Positions 8,541-16,979 of a stretch of DNA of 36,263 nucleotides are shown in pieces; position 1 is the first letter of the stretch; every line of letters starts with the position of its first letter. The translations under genes were made by a program, and so were the position numbers. Under the pieces are notes generated by a model. It was not told the DNA's origin. It searched no databases and saw only the letters and a list, made by a program, of their open reading frames with translations. The stretch is from Mariniphaga sp964540165 (lineage in GTDB: Bacteria; Bacteroidota; Bacteroidia; Bacteroidales; Prolixibacteraceae), in contig CAZILU010000014.1 in assembly GCA_964540165.1 (NCBI GenBank), forward strand, positions 1 to 36,263. The letters are read 5' to 3'.

Positions 8541-8945
8541 TGGCAGGTCGCTTTATCGCTCTTTTCCGGTTGGAAGGGAGAGGAAAGTCCGGGCAACGCA
8601 GGGTGCCGTGCTTCTTAACGGGAAGAGCTCCGAGAGGGGTTGGTGGCGTAACAGAAAATAACCACCAGGGCCGGAAGGCTCTGGAACGGGTGAAAAGGCG
8701 GGGTAAAAGCCCACCGGTGGTGGTGGTGACATCATCAGCCGTACGTACCACGGGTTGCAAAGCCAAATATATCCCGATTGCATAGCAGACGCTGTGCAGC
8801 AAACTTGCCCGGTTTGTTTCCGAAGTTTACCGGATGTCGGGAGGGGTAGGCTGCAAGGACCGGAGCAGTAATGTTTCCGGCAAGATAAATGATAAAGGTC
8901 CCGGTGAGAACCGGGAAACAGAACCCGGCTTACAGACCTGCCAAT
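8541..8945 (+). ncRNA. rnpB: RNase P RNA (bacterial type A)
   Basis: This is the catalytic RNA of ribonuclease P, which removes 5' leaders from pre-tRNAs. The 5' conserved core GAGGAAAGTCCGGGC is at about 8580-8594 and the 3' core ACAGAACCCGGCTTACAGACC at about 8918-8938; together they form P4 and neighbouring joins. The ends pair: GGCAGGTC (8542-8549) with GACCTGCC (8935-8942), closing P1. Internal landmarks include GGGTGAAAAGGCGGGG and the AGAAAATAACC element. Length is about 405 bases. A consensus promoter lies immediately upstream, and T7 follows the closing helix. Open frames across this stretch are not genes. The gene is convergent with the TPR lipoprotein. Exact ends are good to a few bases. 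Confidence 0.95.
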
Positions 8946-8949
8946 TTTT

Positions 8950-9969
8950 TTAAAAACAGTAATTTTTTACTGCCTCTGCTGCCTGGTCATGTCCCAGTTC
9001 AGCGGCTTTTTTCAGATCAGCGCAAGCCTCTTCCCGATGCCCCAGGCGTATTTTGTCAAGACCCCGTCCACAAAGGGCATCTGCATTTTCAGGCGATATT
9101 TCCAACACGTTACTGTAATCTTCAATGGCGCCGGAGAAGTCTTGAAGTTTGTCTTTGATGAGTGCCCGGTTGAAGTAGGCTTCGGAAGATTGCGGATTTA
9201 ACTCAAGAGCTTTATTGTAATCGGCAACAGCGCTTACATAATCCATTTGTAAATCTTTGATTATAGCCCGGTTAAAGTAGGCTTCAAAAGCATTTTGGTC
9301 TATGCTGATCATTTTGGTATACCACTCGACTGCCCCCGGGTAGTCGTGATTTTTTTCTTTGATCAGAGCCATCCCCAGGTATGCCTGGACATAAGCAGAG
9401 TCGATTGAAATTACCCGGAGATAGTCTTCAACAGCTCCCGATTCGTTATCCATTCCTTCACGGGCTAATCCTCTGCCAATATAAGCTTCCAGGTATTCGG
9501 GATTTAGCTCAATGGCTTTGTCAAAATCAGCGATGGCTCCATCGAAGTTGCTCATCTGATTTTTCAGAATGCCCCGGTTAAAATAGGCTTCCATGGCGCC
9601 AGGCGTCAGCTCTGTTACTTTATTGTAATCTTCAATTGCGCCCTGAATATCCTGCCGGTCCTCCCTGGCCAGTGCCCGGTTGAAATAGGCATCAGATTTC
9701 TTGGGATCGAGGGTAATTACTTTACTGAGGTCTTCGATAGCTCCCTGAAAATCTTCCAGTTGGTACCGGGCGTTGCCGCGCTGAAAATAGATCTCTGCAT
9801 TTTCAGGATCCAGCTTTACTGCTTTGTCGAAGCTGGCAACGGCTCCTTTGTAGTCCTGAGTTTCAATTTTCTCATTAGCCTCTGCTAATAACTGGTCAAC
9901 ATCTTTGTAGGTTCTGTTGCATCCAAATAGTATGGCAAAGCATAAAAATGGTAGTAGAAACTTTCTCAT
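8950..9969 (-). CDS. TPR-repeat lipoprotein (nine tandem TPRs)
   Basis: The start MRKFLLPFLCFAILFGC at 9969 gives a lipoprotein signal with the lipobox Cys at residue 17 (339 residues); an upstream in-frame ATG at 9996 would spoil the signal peptide. The mature part consists of nine consecutive 34-residue TPR units, most beginning AYFNRA or AYFNRG and ending near GAIEDYxKxxELxP, followed by a short tail ending KNYCF. TPR arrays are protein-interaction scaffolds, here predicted to be anchored in the periplasm or outer membrane; the partner is unknown. The gene starts 34 bases after the alaS stop on the same strand and may be co-transcribed. At the DNA level the repeats give a 102-base periodicity. 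Confidence 0.88.
   Translation of the reverse strand: MRKFLLPFLCFAILFGCNRTYKDVDQLLAEANEKIETQDYKGAVASFDKAVKLDPENAEIYFQRGNARYQLEDFQGAIEDLSKVITLDPKKSDAYFNRALAREDRQDIQGAIEDYNKVTELTPGAMEAYFNRGILKNQMSNFDGAIADFDKAIELNPEYLEAYIGRGLAREGMDNESGAVEDYLRVISIDSAYVQAYLGMALIKEKNHDYPGAVEWYTKMISIDQNAFEAYFNRAIIKDLQMDYVSAVADYNKALELNPQSSEAYFNRALIKDKLQDFSGAIEDYSNVLEISPENADALCGRGLDKIRLGHREEACADLKKAAELGHDQAAEAVKNYCF
8952..8972 (-). terminator. Candidate intrinsic terminator inside the TPR gene's last codons
   Basis: Read on the minus strand: CAGTAA, a four-base loop, TTACTG, then TTTTT. The perfect six-base-pair stem covers the codons just before the stop, so the terminator overlaps coding sequence. On the plus strand the rnpB RNA ends in its own T7 just before this point. 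Confidence 0.45.
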
Positions 9970-10003
9970 CTTTTTAAAATTATGGTAAATTTTCAATTAC
10001 AAA

Positions 10004-12628
10004 TTACTTGATGAAATCCAGTGCTTTTTGAATGGCGGCAGGAATTCCTTTCATCTCTTTTCCGCCGGCTGTGGCATAAAATGGTTGTCCCCCGCCACCC
10101 CCTTTGATTTCGCGACTTGCTTCACGGATAATCTGTCCTGCATGCAGTTTGTTTGCCGCTACAAGGCTGTCGGAGATCATTACTATGAGGTTGGGCTTAC
10201 CATCAATCGAGGTTCCTAAAACGAGGAAAAGGTTTTCAACCTCGTTTCTCAACAGAAAAGCTAAATCCTTTAGCATTCCGCTGCTGCTTACCTCCACCTG
10301 CCCGGCAATAATATTAATTCCTCGCTCCGTATGCAGATTTTCGATGAGCTGGTTTTTTAATCTTTTAGCTTGTTCACGCTCATAGAGGTCAACCTTCTTC
10401 TTCAATTCATTATTTTCGGATAACAGATTGGTAATGGTGGTCAGTATGTCGTTAGAACTTTTTATGGTTTCACGCACCGCTTTCAGGGTTTTAATCTGGT
10501 CGTTAACCCAGGATTCCGCCTTTTTTGCCGTAATTGCTTCTATGCGTCTGATCCCGGCGGCAATGGCACTTTCGGATACGATTTTAAACAGTCCGATCTG
10601 ACCGGTCGATTGTGCATGGGTTCCGCCACAAAGTTCGATCGACTCACCAAACCGTATCACCCGCACCGATTCCCCGTACTTCTCTCCAAAAAGCATCATA
10701 GCGCCCAATTCTTTGGCCTGGTCCATGGTCATTTGCCGATTCTCTTCCTGAATCGTATTGGCTCTGATCTTTTCGTTTACCAGTAACTCGACCTGTTCCA
10801 GCTCTTCATCAGTTAATTTCTGAAAGTGGGAGAAGTCGAAGCGCAGGTGCTCATGGCTTACCAGAGACCCTTTTTGTTCCACATGGGTTCCCAGCACCTG
10901 GCGGAGAGCTGCATGGAGCAGATGGGTAGCCGTATGATTACAGGCCGTTTCGGTTCTCTTTTCCTGGTCTACCACCGCATGAAATGTGTTTTCGGGATTT
11001 TCCGGCAATTTTTCTGTCAGGTGAACGGTCAGGTTATTCTCTTTCCGGGTATCGAAAATGGGTGTTACCAAGCCATCGTTTTCAATAAAGCCAACATCGC
11101 CAACCTGTCCGCCCGATTCTCCGTAAAAGGGCGTTTGATCAAATACCAACTGGAAATAATGTCTCTTTTTTTCTGATACTTTCCGGTACCTGACAATCCG
11201 GATTTCCGATTCAGTCGTATCGTATCCAAGAAATATTGTCTGTTCACTTTTCCTGATTTCGATCCAATCGCCGGTTTCAGTTTGTGCGGCATTTCTGGAG
11301 CGGTTTTTTTGCTCCTCCATCGCCAGGCTGAATCCTTTTTCATTAACTTCCATCTGGTTTTCCCTGGCGATCAGCGCTGTGAGGTCGAGTGGAAAGCCAT
11401 AGGTGTCGTAAAGTGTAAAGGCATCGTTTCCTGAAATTACCGCTTTGTGATCTTTTTTGTTGATGGAAATAATTTCATCCAGGAGTTTAATACCGGTAGA
11501 GAGCGTTCTGAGGAAAGACTCCTCTTCCTCCCGGATCACTTTTTCAATCAATGGCTGCTGGGCACTCAATTCGGGAAATGATTCGCCCATGGTATCCTTT
11601 AAAACTTCAATCAACCTGAAGATAAAGGGTTCTCTGAACATAAGGAATGTGTATCCATATCGGACAGCGCGTCTCAGGATGCGGCGGATTACATACCCTG
11701 CTTTATTGTTTGAGGGGAGCTGACCATCGGCAATAGCAAAGGTTACAGCCCGGAGGTGGTCGGCAACCACGCGCATAGCGATGTCGGTTTTTGGATTGGA
11801 GCCGTATTTGATGCCGCTTAGCTTAACTATTTCCCCGATGATCTGTTGGAAAATGTCGGTGTCATAATTGGATGTAACTCCCTGAAGTACCATGCACAGT
11901 CGCTCAAATCCCATGCCGGTATCCACATGCCTGGCAGGTAACTCCTGCAATGAACCATCAGCTTTGCGGTTAAACTGGATAAATACCAGGTTCCATATCT
12001 CAATGACCTGTGGATGGTCTTTATTAACCAGATTCCTGCCCGGAAGAGCAGCCCGCTCCTCATCGCTGCGGATGTCTACATGAATCTCGGAGCAGGGACC
12101 GCACGGCCCTGTATCGCCCATCTCCCAGAAGTTATCTTTTTTGTTACCATTCAGAATCCGCTCTTTTGGCAGATGTGCCTCCCAATATCCGGCAGCTTCA
12201 CTGTCTCGTTTCAGGTTGTCATCGCTGCTTCCTTCAAATACAGTGGCATAAAGACGGCCGGGTGCAATTCCCATACGATCAACCAGAAATTCCCACGCCC
12301 AGTCGATGGCCTCTTGCTTGAAGTAATCACCAAACGACCAGTTGCCAAGCATCTCGAACATGGTGTGGTGGTATGTGTCAAGCCCCACCTCTTCCAGGTC
12401 GTTGTGCTTTCCGGAAACCCGCAAACATTTTTGGGTGTCGGCAACCCGTGGCCATCGAACCGGCTCATTGCCCAAGAACTGGTCCTTGAACTGGTTCATG
12501 CCTGCGTTGGTAAACATTAACGTAGGATCACCTTTGATTACCATGGGTGCTGAGGAGACAATCTGATGCCCCTTCTCATTAAAAAAATCGAGAAAAGCCT
12601 TTCGAATCTCTTTTGATATCATTTGCAT
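10004..12628 (-). CDS. alaS: Alanyl-tRNA synthetase
   Basis: An 874-residue class II synthetase that charges tRNA-Ala in the cytosol. The N-terminal catalytic core has KGDPTLMFTNAGMNQFKD (motif 1 region), MFEMLGNWSFGDYFK (motif 2) and DTGMGFERL with motif 3 further on. The editing domain carries the zinc-site pair HTATH (H565, H569) and CGGTH (C667, H671), which hydrolyse mischarged Ser/Gly-tRNA. A coiled coil and a C-terminal DHHA1-like domain with GGGGGQPFYATAGG finish the protein. The first ATG (12628) is followed two codons later by another (12622, MISKEIRKAF), which could be the true start. The gene is full length and diverges from the M23 operon across about 180 bases. Confidence 0.98.
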   Translation of the reverse strand: MQMISKEIRKAFLDFFNEKGHQIVSSAPMVIKGDPTLMFTNAGMNQFKDQFLGNEPVRWPRVADTQKCLRVSGKHNDLEEVGLDTYHHTMFEMLGNWSFGDYFKQEAIDWAWEFLVDRMGIAPGRLYATVFEGSSDDNLKRDSEAAGYWEAHLPKERILNGNKKDNFWEMGDTGPCGPCSEIHVDIRSDEERAALPGRNLVNKDHPQVIEIWNLVFIQFNRKADGSLQELPARHVDTGMGFERLCMVLQGVTSNYDTDIFQQIIGEIVKLSGIKYGSNPKTDIAMRVVADHLRAVTFAIADGQLPSNNKAGYVIRRILRRAVRYGYTFLMFREPFIFRLIEVLKDTMGESFPELSAQQPLIEKVIREEEESFLRTLSTGIKLLDEIISINKKDHKAVISGNDAFTLYDTYGFPLDLTALIARENQMEVNEKGFSLAMEEQKNRSRNAAQTETGDWIEIRKSEQTIFLGYDTTESEIRIVRYRKVSEKKRHYFQLVFDQTPFYGESGGQVGDVGFIENDGLVTPIFDTRKENNLTVHLTEKLPENPENTFHAVVDQEKRTETACNHTATHLLHAALRQVLGTHVEQKGSLVSHEHLRFDFSHFQKLTDEELEQVELLVNEKIRANTIQEENRQMTMDQAKELGAMMLFGEKYGESVRVIRFGESIELCGGTHAQSTGQIGLFKIVSESAIAAGIRRIEAITAKKAESWVNDQIKTLKAVRETIKSSNDILTTITNLLSENNELKKKVDLYEREQAKRLKNQLIENLHTERGINIIAGQVEVSSSGMLKDLAFLLRNEVENLFLVLGTSIDGKPNLIVMISDSLVAANKLHAGQIIREASREIKGGGGGQPFYATAGGKEMKGIPAAIQKALDFIK

Positions 12629-12746
12629 TTCAACGTTTTTCCTGTTTTTTAGTTAAAAAAATTTAATGTAACAAAACAAATGGTCTGATTGAAAGTTATT
12701 TGTTTAAATTTGCAATGTTTAGTAAAAGTTACATCTAAATAAAATT

Positions 12747-12777
12747 GTTGCAAAGTTAGGCGTTTTAATTAATTTTG
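12747..12777 (+). promoter_or_regulatory. Candidate promoter of the M23-MerR-Nif3 operon
   Basis: GTTG (12747-12750), a 19-base spacer and TAATTTTG (12770-12777, exact -7 box). Transcription would begin near 12784, which supports the ATG at 12811 as the start and excludes the in-frame TTG at 12775. A second exact box, TAAATTTG, lies at 12705-12712 without a -33 partner. Confidence 0.45.
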
Positions 12778-12784
12778 CTTCAAA
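12751..12784 (-). promoter_or_regulatory. Candidate alaS promoter
   Basis: On the minus strand TTTG (12781-12784), a 22-base spacer and TAACTTTG (12751-12758) resemble the Bacteroidota consensus; the spacer is one base over the usual range. The leader to alaS would be about 115 bases. The -7 box lies inside the spacer of the opposite promoter. Confidence 0.35.
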
Positions 12785-12810
12785 CAGAAAATAAAAATAG
12801 CCGGAACTTT

Positions 12811-13791
12811 ATGCCGAAGAGGAAGTATAAATTTAATCCTGAGACCCTGAGTTACGAAAGGGTCGGAATATCAATCAAAGAAAGAGTCAAGAAACTTGTC
12901 GCATATCTCTCCAGTAGTTTTGCTTTAGCATTACTTATGGTCGTGCTTTTTTTGAACTACTATGAGTCTCCCCGCACGAAAGCCATGAAAAGAGAGAATC
13001 AGCAATTGATCAGTCAATATGAGCTGATGACCCGTGACCTTGATCGAATTGAGAGTGTGCTGAACGACCTTCAGCAGCGTGATGACAACATCTACCGAAT
13101 CATTTTTGAGGCAAATCCAATTCCTTCGTCAGTCCGGAAGGCGGGCTTCGGAGGGGTAAAGAAATATTCTCATCTTGAAAACCTGAATAACGGACAGCTC
13201 GTTTTAGAGACTGCACAGCGGATCGACATATTAGCTAAGGAGGCTTATATTCAGTCAAAATCGTACGATGAGGTTCTGAAAATGGCACTGGACAAGGAGA
13301 AGATGCTGGCATCGATTCCTGCCATTATGCCTGTGGCAAATGATGATCTGAAGCGGACTGCCAGTGGTTGGGGTTATCGTATGCATCCGATCTATAAAGT
13401 TCGGAAAATGCATTATGGTATGGATTTTACAGCTCCTGTCGGAACTCCGGTTTATGCTACAGGCCATGGTAAAGTGGTGGATGTGAGTGGATCAGATCAT
13501 AGCCGGGTGGGTTTTGGACTGGTGGTGAGAATTGATCATGGTTTTGGATATGAGACGGTTTATGCCCATTTGAACGAATTTAATGTCAGGCTTGGACAGG
13601 AGGTGAAGCGTGGAGATGTCATCGGGTATATCGGTAACACCGGAGGGTCAACCGCCCCACACCTTCACTATGAAGTACATAAAAACGGAAGTCCCGTAAA
13701 TCCACAATTTTTCTACTTTAAAGATCTTACACCCGAAGAGTACGAGAGTATGGTTGCTATTTCAACAAATATTGGTCAGACACTTGATTAG
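12811..13791 (+). CDS. M23 (LytM-type) metallopeptidase with one membrane anchor
   Basis: 326 residues from the ATG at 12811 (MPKRKYKFNPETLSYERV, a cytosolic N-terminal tail common to Bacteroidota homologues). A single membrane helix lies at about residues 35-55 (LSSSFALALLMVVLFL), then a coiled coil (about 60-100), then a C-terminal LytM domain. The zinc site is visible as HYGMDF (H and D), with YAHL and HLHYEVHKNG providing the remaining His. These enzymes cut cross-links in peptidoglycan; the domain faces the periplasm. All expected metal ligands appear present, so it is probably active rather than an EnvC-like regulator. It heads a tight operon with merR (6-base gap). Confidence 0.92.
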   Translation: MPKRKYKFNPETLSYERVGISIKERVKKLVAYLSSSFALALLMVVLFLNYYESPRTKAMKRENQQLISQYELMTRDLDRIESVLNDLQQRDDNIYRIIFEANPIPSSVRKAGFGGVKKYSHLENLNNGQLVLETAQRIDILAKEAYIQSKSYDEVLKMALDKEKMLASIPAIMPVANDDLKRTASGWGYRMHPIYKVRKMHYGMDFTAPVGTPVYATGHGKVVDVSGSDHSRVGFGLVVRIDHGFGYETVYAHLNEFNVRLGQEVKRGDVIGYIGNTGGSTAPHLHYEVHKNGSPVNPQFFYFKDLTPEEYESMVAISTNIGQTLD

Positions 13792-13797
13792 TTACCC

Positions 13798-14154
13798 GTG
13801 CCGTATAAAAAAACTGTCGTTGAGAAAATCTGTTTTTCTATTGGGGAAGTTGCCAGTATTGTCGATGTAAGTGCTTCTACCATAAGGTACTGGGAAAGTC
13901 GTTTTGATGATTTGTCCCCGGAGAAAAGTCAAAAAGGTACCCGGCAATTTTCGAAAGAAGACATTGAGACTTTGAGGCTTATTAAATACCTGGTAAAAGA
14001 CCGGGGATTAACGATTAAAGGAGCTCTGAAAAAAATAGGCGAAAACCGAAATGAGACGGTAAGAAATCTGGAAATCGTAACCCTTTTGCAGAGCATGCGG
14101 GATGAGTTGATTAACTTAAGTAAGGAGATCGATGGGACAAATAATAAAAATTAA
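13798..14154 (+). CDS. MerR-family transcriptional regulator
   Basis: A 118-residue protein starting at GTG 13798, 6 bases after the M23 stop. The N-terminal half is a MerR winged helix-turn-helix: FSIGEVASIVDVSASTIRYWESRF, then wing KGTRQFSKEDIETLRLIKYLV and TIKGALKKI. The rest is a short helix ending in charged residues. There is no effector domain and no Cys cluster, so metal sensing is unlikely. The strict coupling to the M23 peptidase and Nif3 genes recurs in Bacteroidota as I know them; its regulon is unknown. The last 23 bases overlap the start of the next gene, which suggests translational coupling. Confidence 0.88.
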   Translation: MPYKKTVVEKICFSIGEVASIVDVSASTIRYWESRFDDLSPEKSQKGTRQFSKEDIETLRLIKYLVKDRGLTIKGALKKIGENRNETVRNLEIVTLLQSMRDELINLSKEIDGTNNKN

Positions 14155-15238
14155 TGAAATCGTAAAATACATAGAGTCGGTTGCCCCACCTGCCCTGCAA
14201 GAGTCGTATGACAACACCGGATTAATTTTAGGCGACGGTGATAAGGAGGTGTCATCTGCCCTTCTGACCATCGATGTGACTGAATCTGTTGTTGATGAGG
14301 CGATTGAAAAAGGTGCGGGAGTGATTATTGCGCATCATCCCGTGATTTTTTCCGGGATCAGGAAGCTTACGGGAAAGAGTTATGTGGAGCGTACCGTATT
14401 GAAAGCGATTAAACATGATATTGCAATTGTTGCTGCCCATACTAATTTAGATTCAGCAGCAGAGGGTGTTAATGCGAAAATTTGTGAGAAGATCGGCCTA
14501 AATCATTGCCAAATCTTACGGCCTGCTCCAGGTCATTTGAAAAAACTGGTAACCTTTGTTCCCCGCGATTCGGTGGCAACCGTACGTAATGCCATTTTTG
14601 CGGCGGGTGCCGGAAATATTGGTAATTACGACTCTTGTGGATTTGACCTGGAAGGAACGGGCAGCTTTCGTGGAAATTCAGAGAGCAATCCATACGTTGG
14701 TACTCCCGGGGCCATCCATTATGAGAATGAGGTTCGGTTTGAAACCATATTTCCATCCTGGCGGCAGCATGCAGTAATCGATGCGCTGATAGCCGGACAC
14801 CCCTATGAGGAGGTGGCCTACGACCTATATCCACTGGAAAACAGCTTTCCGGGTGCGGGAATGGGTATGATCGGAAATTTGCCGGAACCGATGCCCGAAT
14901 CGGAGTTTTTGGCCCTCCTGAAAGAGCGATTTCATACCGGAATAATCAGGCATACCTTACTTTCAGGTAAGAAAATCTTGCGAGCCGCCGTGTGTGGAGG
15001 ATCGGGATCCTTTTTGTTGTCTGAAGCCATTGCCGGTGGAGCCGATGTATTTGTTTCAGCCGATTTTAAATATCACCAGTTTTTTGATGCAGATAAAAAC
15101 ATCCTGATTGCAGATATCGGACATTACGAAAGTGAGCAATTTACGAAAGAACTTTTTTTTGAATTACTTGTCAAAAAATTCCCTAAATTTGCCCTCCATT
15201 TTTCAGAAGTAAATACCAACCCGATTTATTACTTCTGA
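14132..15238 (+). CDS. Nif3-like dinuclear metal-centre protein
   Basis: A 368-residue Nif3/YbgI family protein with the inserted PII-like domain typical of the long form. Conserved elements are SYDNTGLILGD near residue 30, IIAHHPVIFSG (metal ligands H68, H69), AAHTNLDSAAEGVN (metal Asp) and the C-terminal DIGHYESEQF (last His and Glu). The middle section (about 130-235, ending in HPYEEVAYDLYPL) is the inserted domain. Family members form toroidal hexamers; some are annotated GTP cyclohydrolase I type 2, but the real activity is not settled. The start ATG lies inside the merR gene, giving a 23-base overlap. It is followed 32 bases later by the zinc-ribbon gene, a standard pairing. Confidence 0.93.
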   Translation: MGQIIKINEIVKYIESVAPPALQESYDNTGLILGDGDKEVSSALLTIDVTESVVDEAIEKGAGVIIAHHPVIFSGIRKLTGKSYVERTVLKAIKHDIAIVAAHTNLDSAAEGVNAKICEKIGLNHCQILRPAPGHLKKLVTFVPRDSVATVRNAIFAAGAGNIGNYDSCGFDLEGTGSFRGNSESNPYVGTPGAIHYENEVRFETIFPSWRQHAVIDALIAGHPYEEVAYDLYPLENSFPGAGMGMIGNLPEPMPESEFLALLKERFHTGIIRHTLLSGKKILRAAVCGGSGSFLLSEAIAGGADVFVSADFKYHQFFDADKNILIADIGHYESEQFTKELFFELLVKKFPKFALHFSEVNTNPIYYF

Positions 15239-15270
15239 ATGAAAATAATTTATTTAAAAGATGATAAGTG

Positions 15271-16041
15271 ATGAATACATCCATTTACAGTCAGCAAGAA
15301 AAAGACCTCTCTATTGAAGACAGGCTGCGTGCACTCTTTGAGTTGCAGAATGTCGTTTCAGAAATTGATAAGATCAAAACATTGAGAGGAGAGTTGCCTC
15401 TGGAAGTCCAGGACCTGGAAGACGAGATCGCCGGTCTTAAAACCAGACTGTTCAACCTCGATGATGAGGTCAAAAACCTTGAAACGGCTATCAAAAATAA
15501 AAAGATTGCAATTAAAGACTCTGAAGCATTGATTGCAAAATATAGTGAACAGCAAACCAATGTGAGAAACAACAGGGAATTTGATTCACTTTCTAAGGAG
15601 ATTGAGTTTCAGACGCTTGAAATAGAACTCTCTGAAAAGCGTATCAAGGAGTATACCCACGACATGGCAGAGAAAAAAGCTGCCTATGAGGACTCAAAAG
15701 TGCTGTTAAAAGAGCGTGAAGAAGATTTAGAGCGGAAAAAAAATGAGCTCAATGAGATTACCCAGGAGACTCAAATTGAAGAGGAAAAGCTAAGGGCTAA
15801 GTCGGAAAAGATCGAATCGTTTATTGAATCCCGCCTGCTTTCGGCGTTTAAAAGAATCAGAAAAAATGCCCGAAACGGATTGGCCGTAGTAACCATCCAG
15901 AGGGATGCCTGTGGCGGTTGTTTTAATAAAATTCCACCCCAGCGTCAAATGGATATTGCCAGCAGGAAGAAGATTATCGTTTGTGAGTACTGTGGTCGTA
16001 TATTAGTGGATAAAGATATTAATACGGTAAAAGGAGAATAG
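15271..16041 (+). CDS. C4-type zinc-ribbon coiled-coil protein (COG1579)
   Basis: 256 residues from the ATG at 15271; a GTG immediately before it is in frame but less likely. Residues about 15-190 form a long coiled coil rich in Glu and Lys (helical hairpin). The C-terminal zinc ribbon shows CGGCF and CEYCGR, four cysteines that can hold one zinc. The family is widespread and often adjacent to nif3; it is thought to bind nucleic acid, but no firm function is known. No signal peptide is present. It sits in the M23-merR-nif3 operon and is followed after 4 bases by the DUF3078 gene. Confidence 0.9.
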   Translation: MNTSIYSQQEKDLSIEDRLRALFELQNVVSEIDKIKTLRGELPLEVQDLEDEIAGLKTRLFNLDDEVKNLETAIKNKKIAIKDSEALIAKYSEQQTNVRNNREFDSLSKEIEFQTLEIELSEKRIKEYTHDMAEKKAAYEDSKVLLKEREEDLERKKNELNEITQETQIEEEKLRAKSEKIESFIESRLLSAFKRIRKNARNGLAVVTIQRDACGGCFNKIPPQRQMDIASRKKIIVCEYCGRILVDKDINTVKGE

Positions 16042-16045
16042 AGTC

Positions 16046-16930
16046 ATGGTTAAAAAGATATCGGGAGCGCAAAATATTTTTTGCGCTTTTTTAATGGTTC
16101 TTATTTCATCCGGACTGATGGGTCAGGAAAAAAGGGATACCTCTTATTGGAAAGTGTCGGGTCAGGGAACAATCAACATGAGCCAGATTTCATTTTCAAA
16201 TTGGATTGGCGGAGGAAAAAATTCCGTTTCAGGTGTGGGATTGTTCAATCTGAATGCTGCATATGAGAAGGGTAAGGTGCATTGGGATAATTCGTTAAAA
16301 ACCGGATATGGCCTTTTGAAAGAGGAGGGCAGTGGGGTTCTAAAAGCGGAAGACAGACTCGAGCTGAATTCAAAACTGGGTATTGAAACCGGAGTTGAGC
16401 ACTTACTTTACGGATCGTTCGTCAATTTTTTAACGCAGTTTGCCCATGGGTATAAATATCCGAATACAACCGATAAAATATCGACCTTCTTTGCTCCGGC
16501 ATATGTAACCGTCGCCGCAGGGTTTGATTATGTCCCATCGAAAAAATTTTCCCTCTTTTTTACCCCTTTGGCTGGTAAATTTACCTTTGTTATGGATGAT
16601 GAACTTTCGAATGCCGGTGCTTTTGGTGTATCTAAAGGGGAGAATCTCAAATCGGAGATGGGGGCGACATTCAAGAGTGAATTTAAAACACCGATCGTCA
16701 AAAATGTGGATCTGACATCAACACTGGCACTCTTTTCCAACTATTTCCATAATCCTCAGAATGTGGATATTGCCATCAATATGAAGATAAATGACTATCT
16801 CTCTTCCAACCTGTTAACAAATCTGGTTTACGATGATGATATTCTGATTCCTCTGGACAACGAAGGAAACAAAGGGAAACGGGTGCAGATGAAGCAACTT
16901 TTTGGCGTTGGTTTGAGTTATAAGTTTTAA
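16046..16930 (+). CDS. DUF3078 family outer-membrane-type protein
   Basis: A 294-residue exported protein. A signal peptide covers residues 1 to about 26 (ending SSGLMGQEK). The mature part has the DUF3078 signature YWKVSGQGTINMSQISFSNWIGGG, followed by alternating amphipathic strands such as KVHWDNSLKTGYGLLKE and VNFLTQFAHGY. It ends LFGVGLSYKF, a C-terminal aromatic as in beta-barrels. It is therefore predicted to sit in the outer membrane; its role is unknown. It is the last gene of the plus-strand operon, 4 bases after the zinc-ribbon gene, and converges with the TPM genes across 49 bases with no evident terminator. Confidence 0.85.
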   Translation: MVKKISGAQNIFCAFLMVLISSGLMGQEKRDTSYWKVSGQGTINMSQISFSNWIGGGKNSVSGVGLFNLNAAYEKGKVHWDNSLKTGYGLLKEEGSGVLKAEDRLELNSKLGIETGVEHLLYGSFVNFLTQFAHGYKYPNTTDKISTFFAPAYVTVAAGFDYVPSKKFSLFFTPLAGKFTFVMDDELSNAGAFGVSKGENLKSEMGATFKSEFKTPIVKNVDLTSTLALFSNYFHNPQNVDIAINMKINDYLSSNLLTNLVYDDDILIPLDNEGNKGKRVQMKQLFGVGLSYKF

Positions 16931-16979
16931 TAGGTTGAGGTTTGGTTGTCTAAAACTTTTCAGGTTTTGAGTATCGGTT

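Noticed and set aside
8515..8802. Open frames of 76-95 codons on both strands
   Set aside because: They lie inside the RNase P RNA gene, whose conserved cores and closing helix explain the sequence.
12014..12520. 168-codon plus-strand frame
   Set aside because: Antisense to the conserved catalytic domain of alaS; no recognisable family and no start signals.
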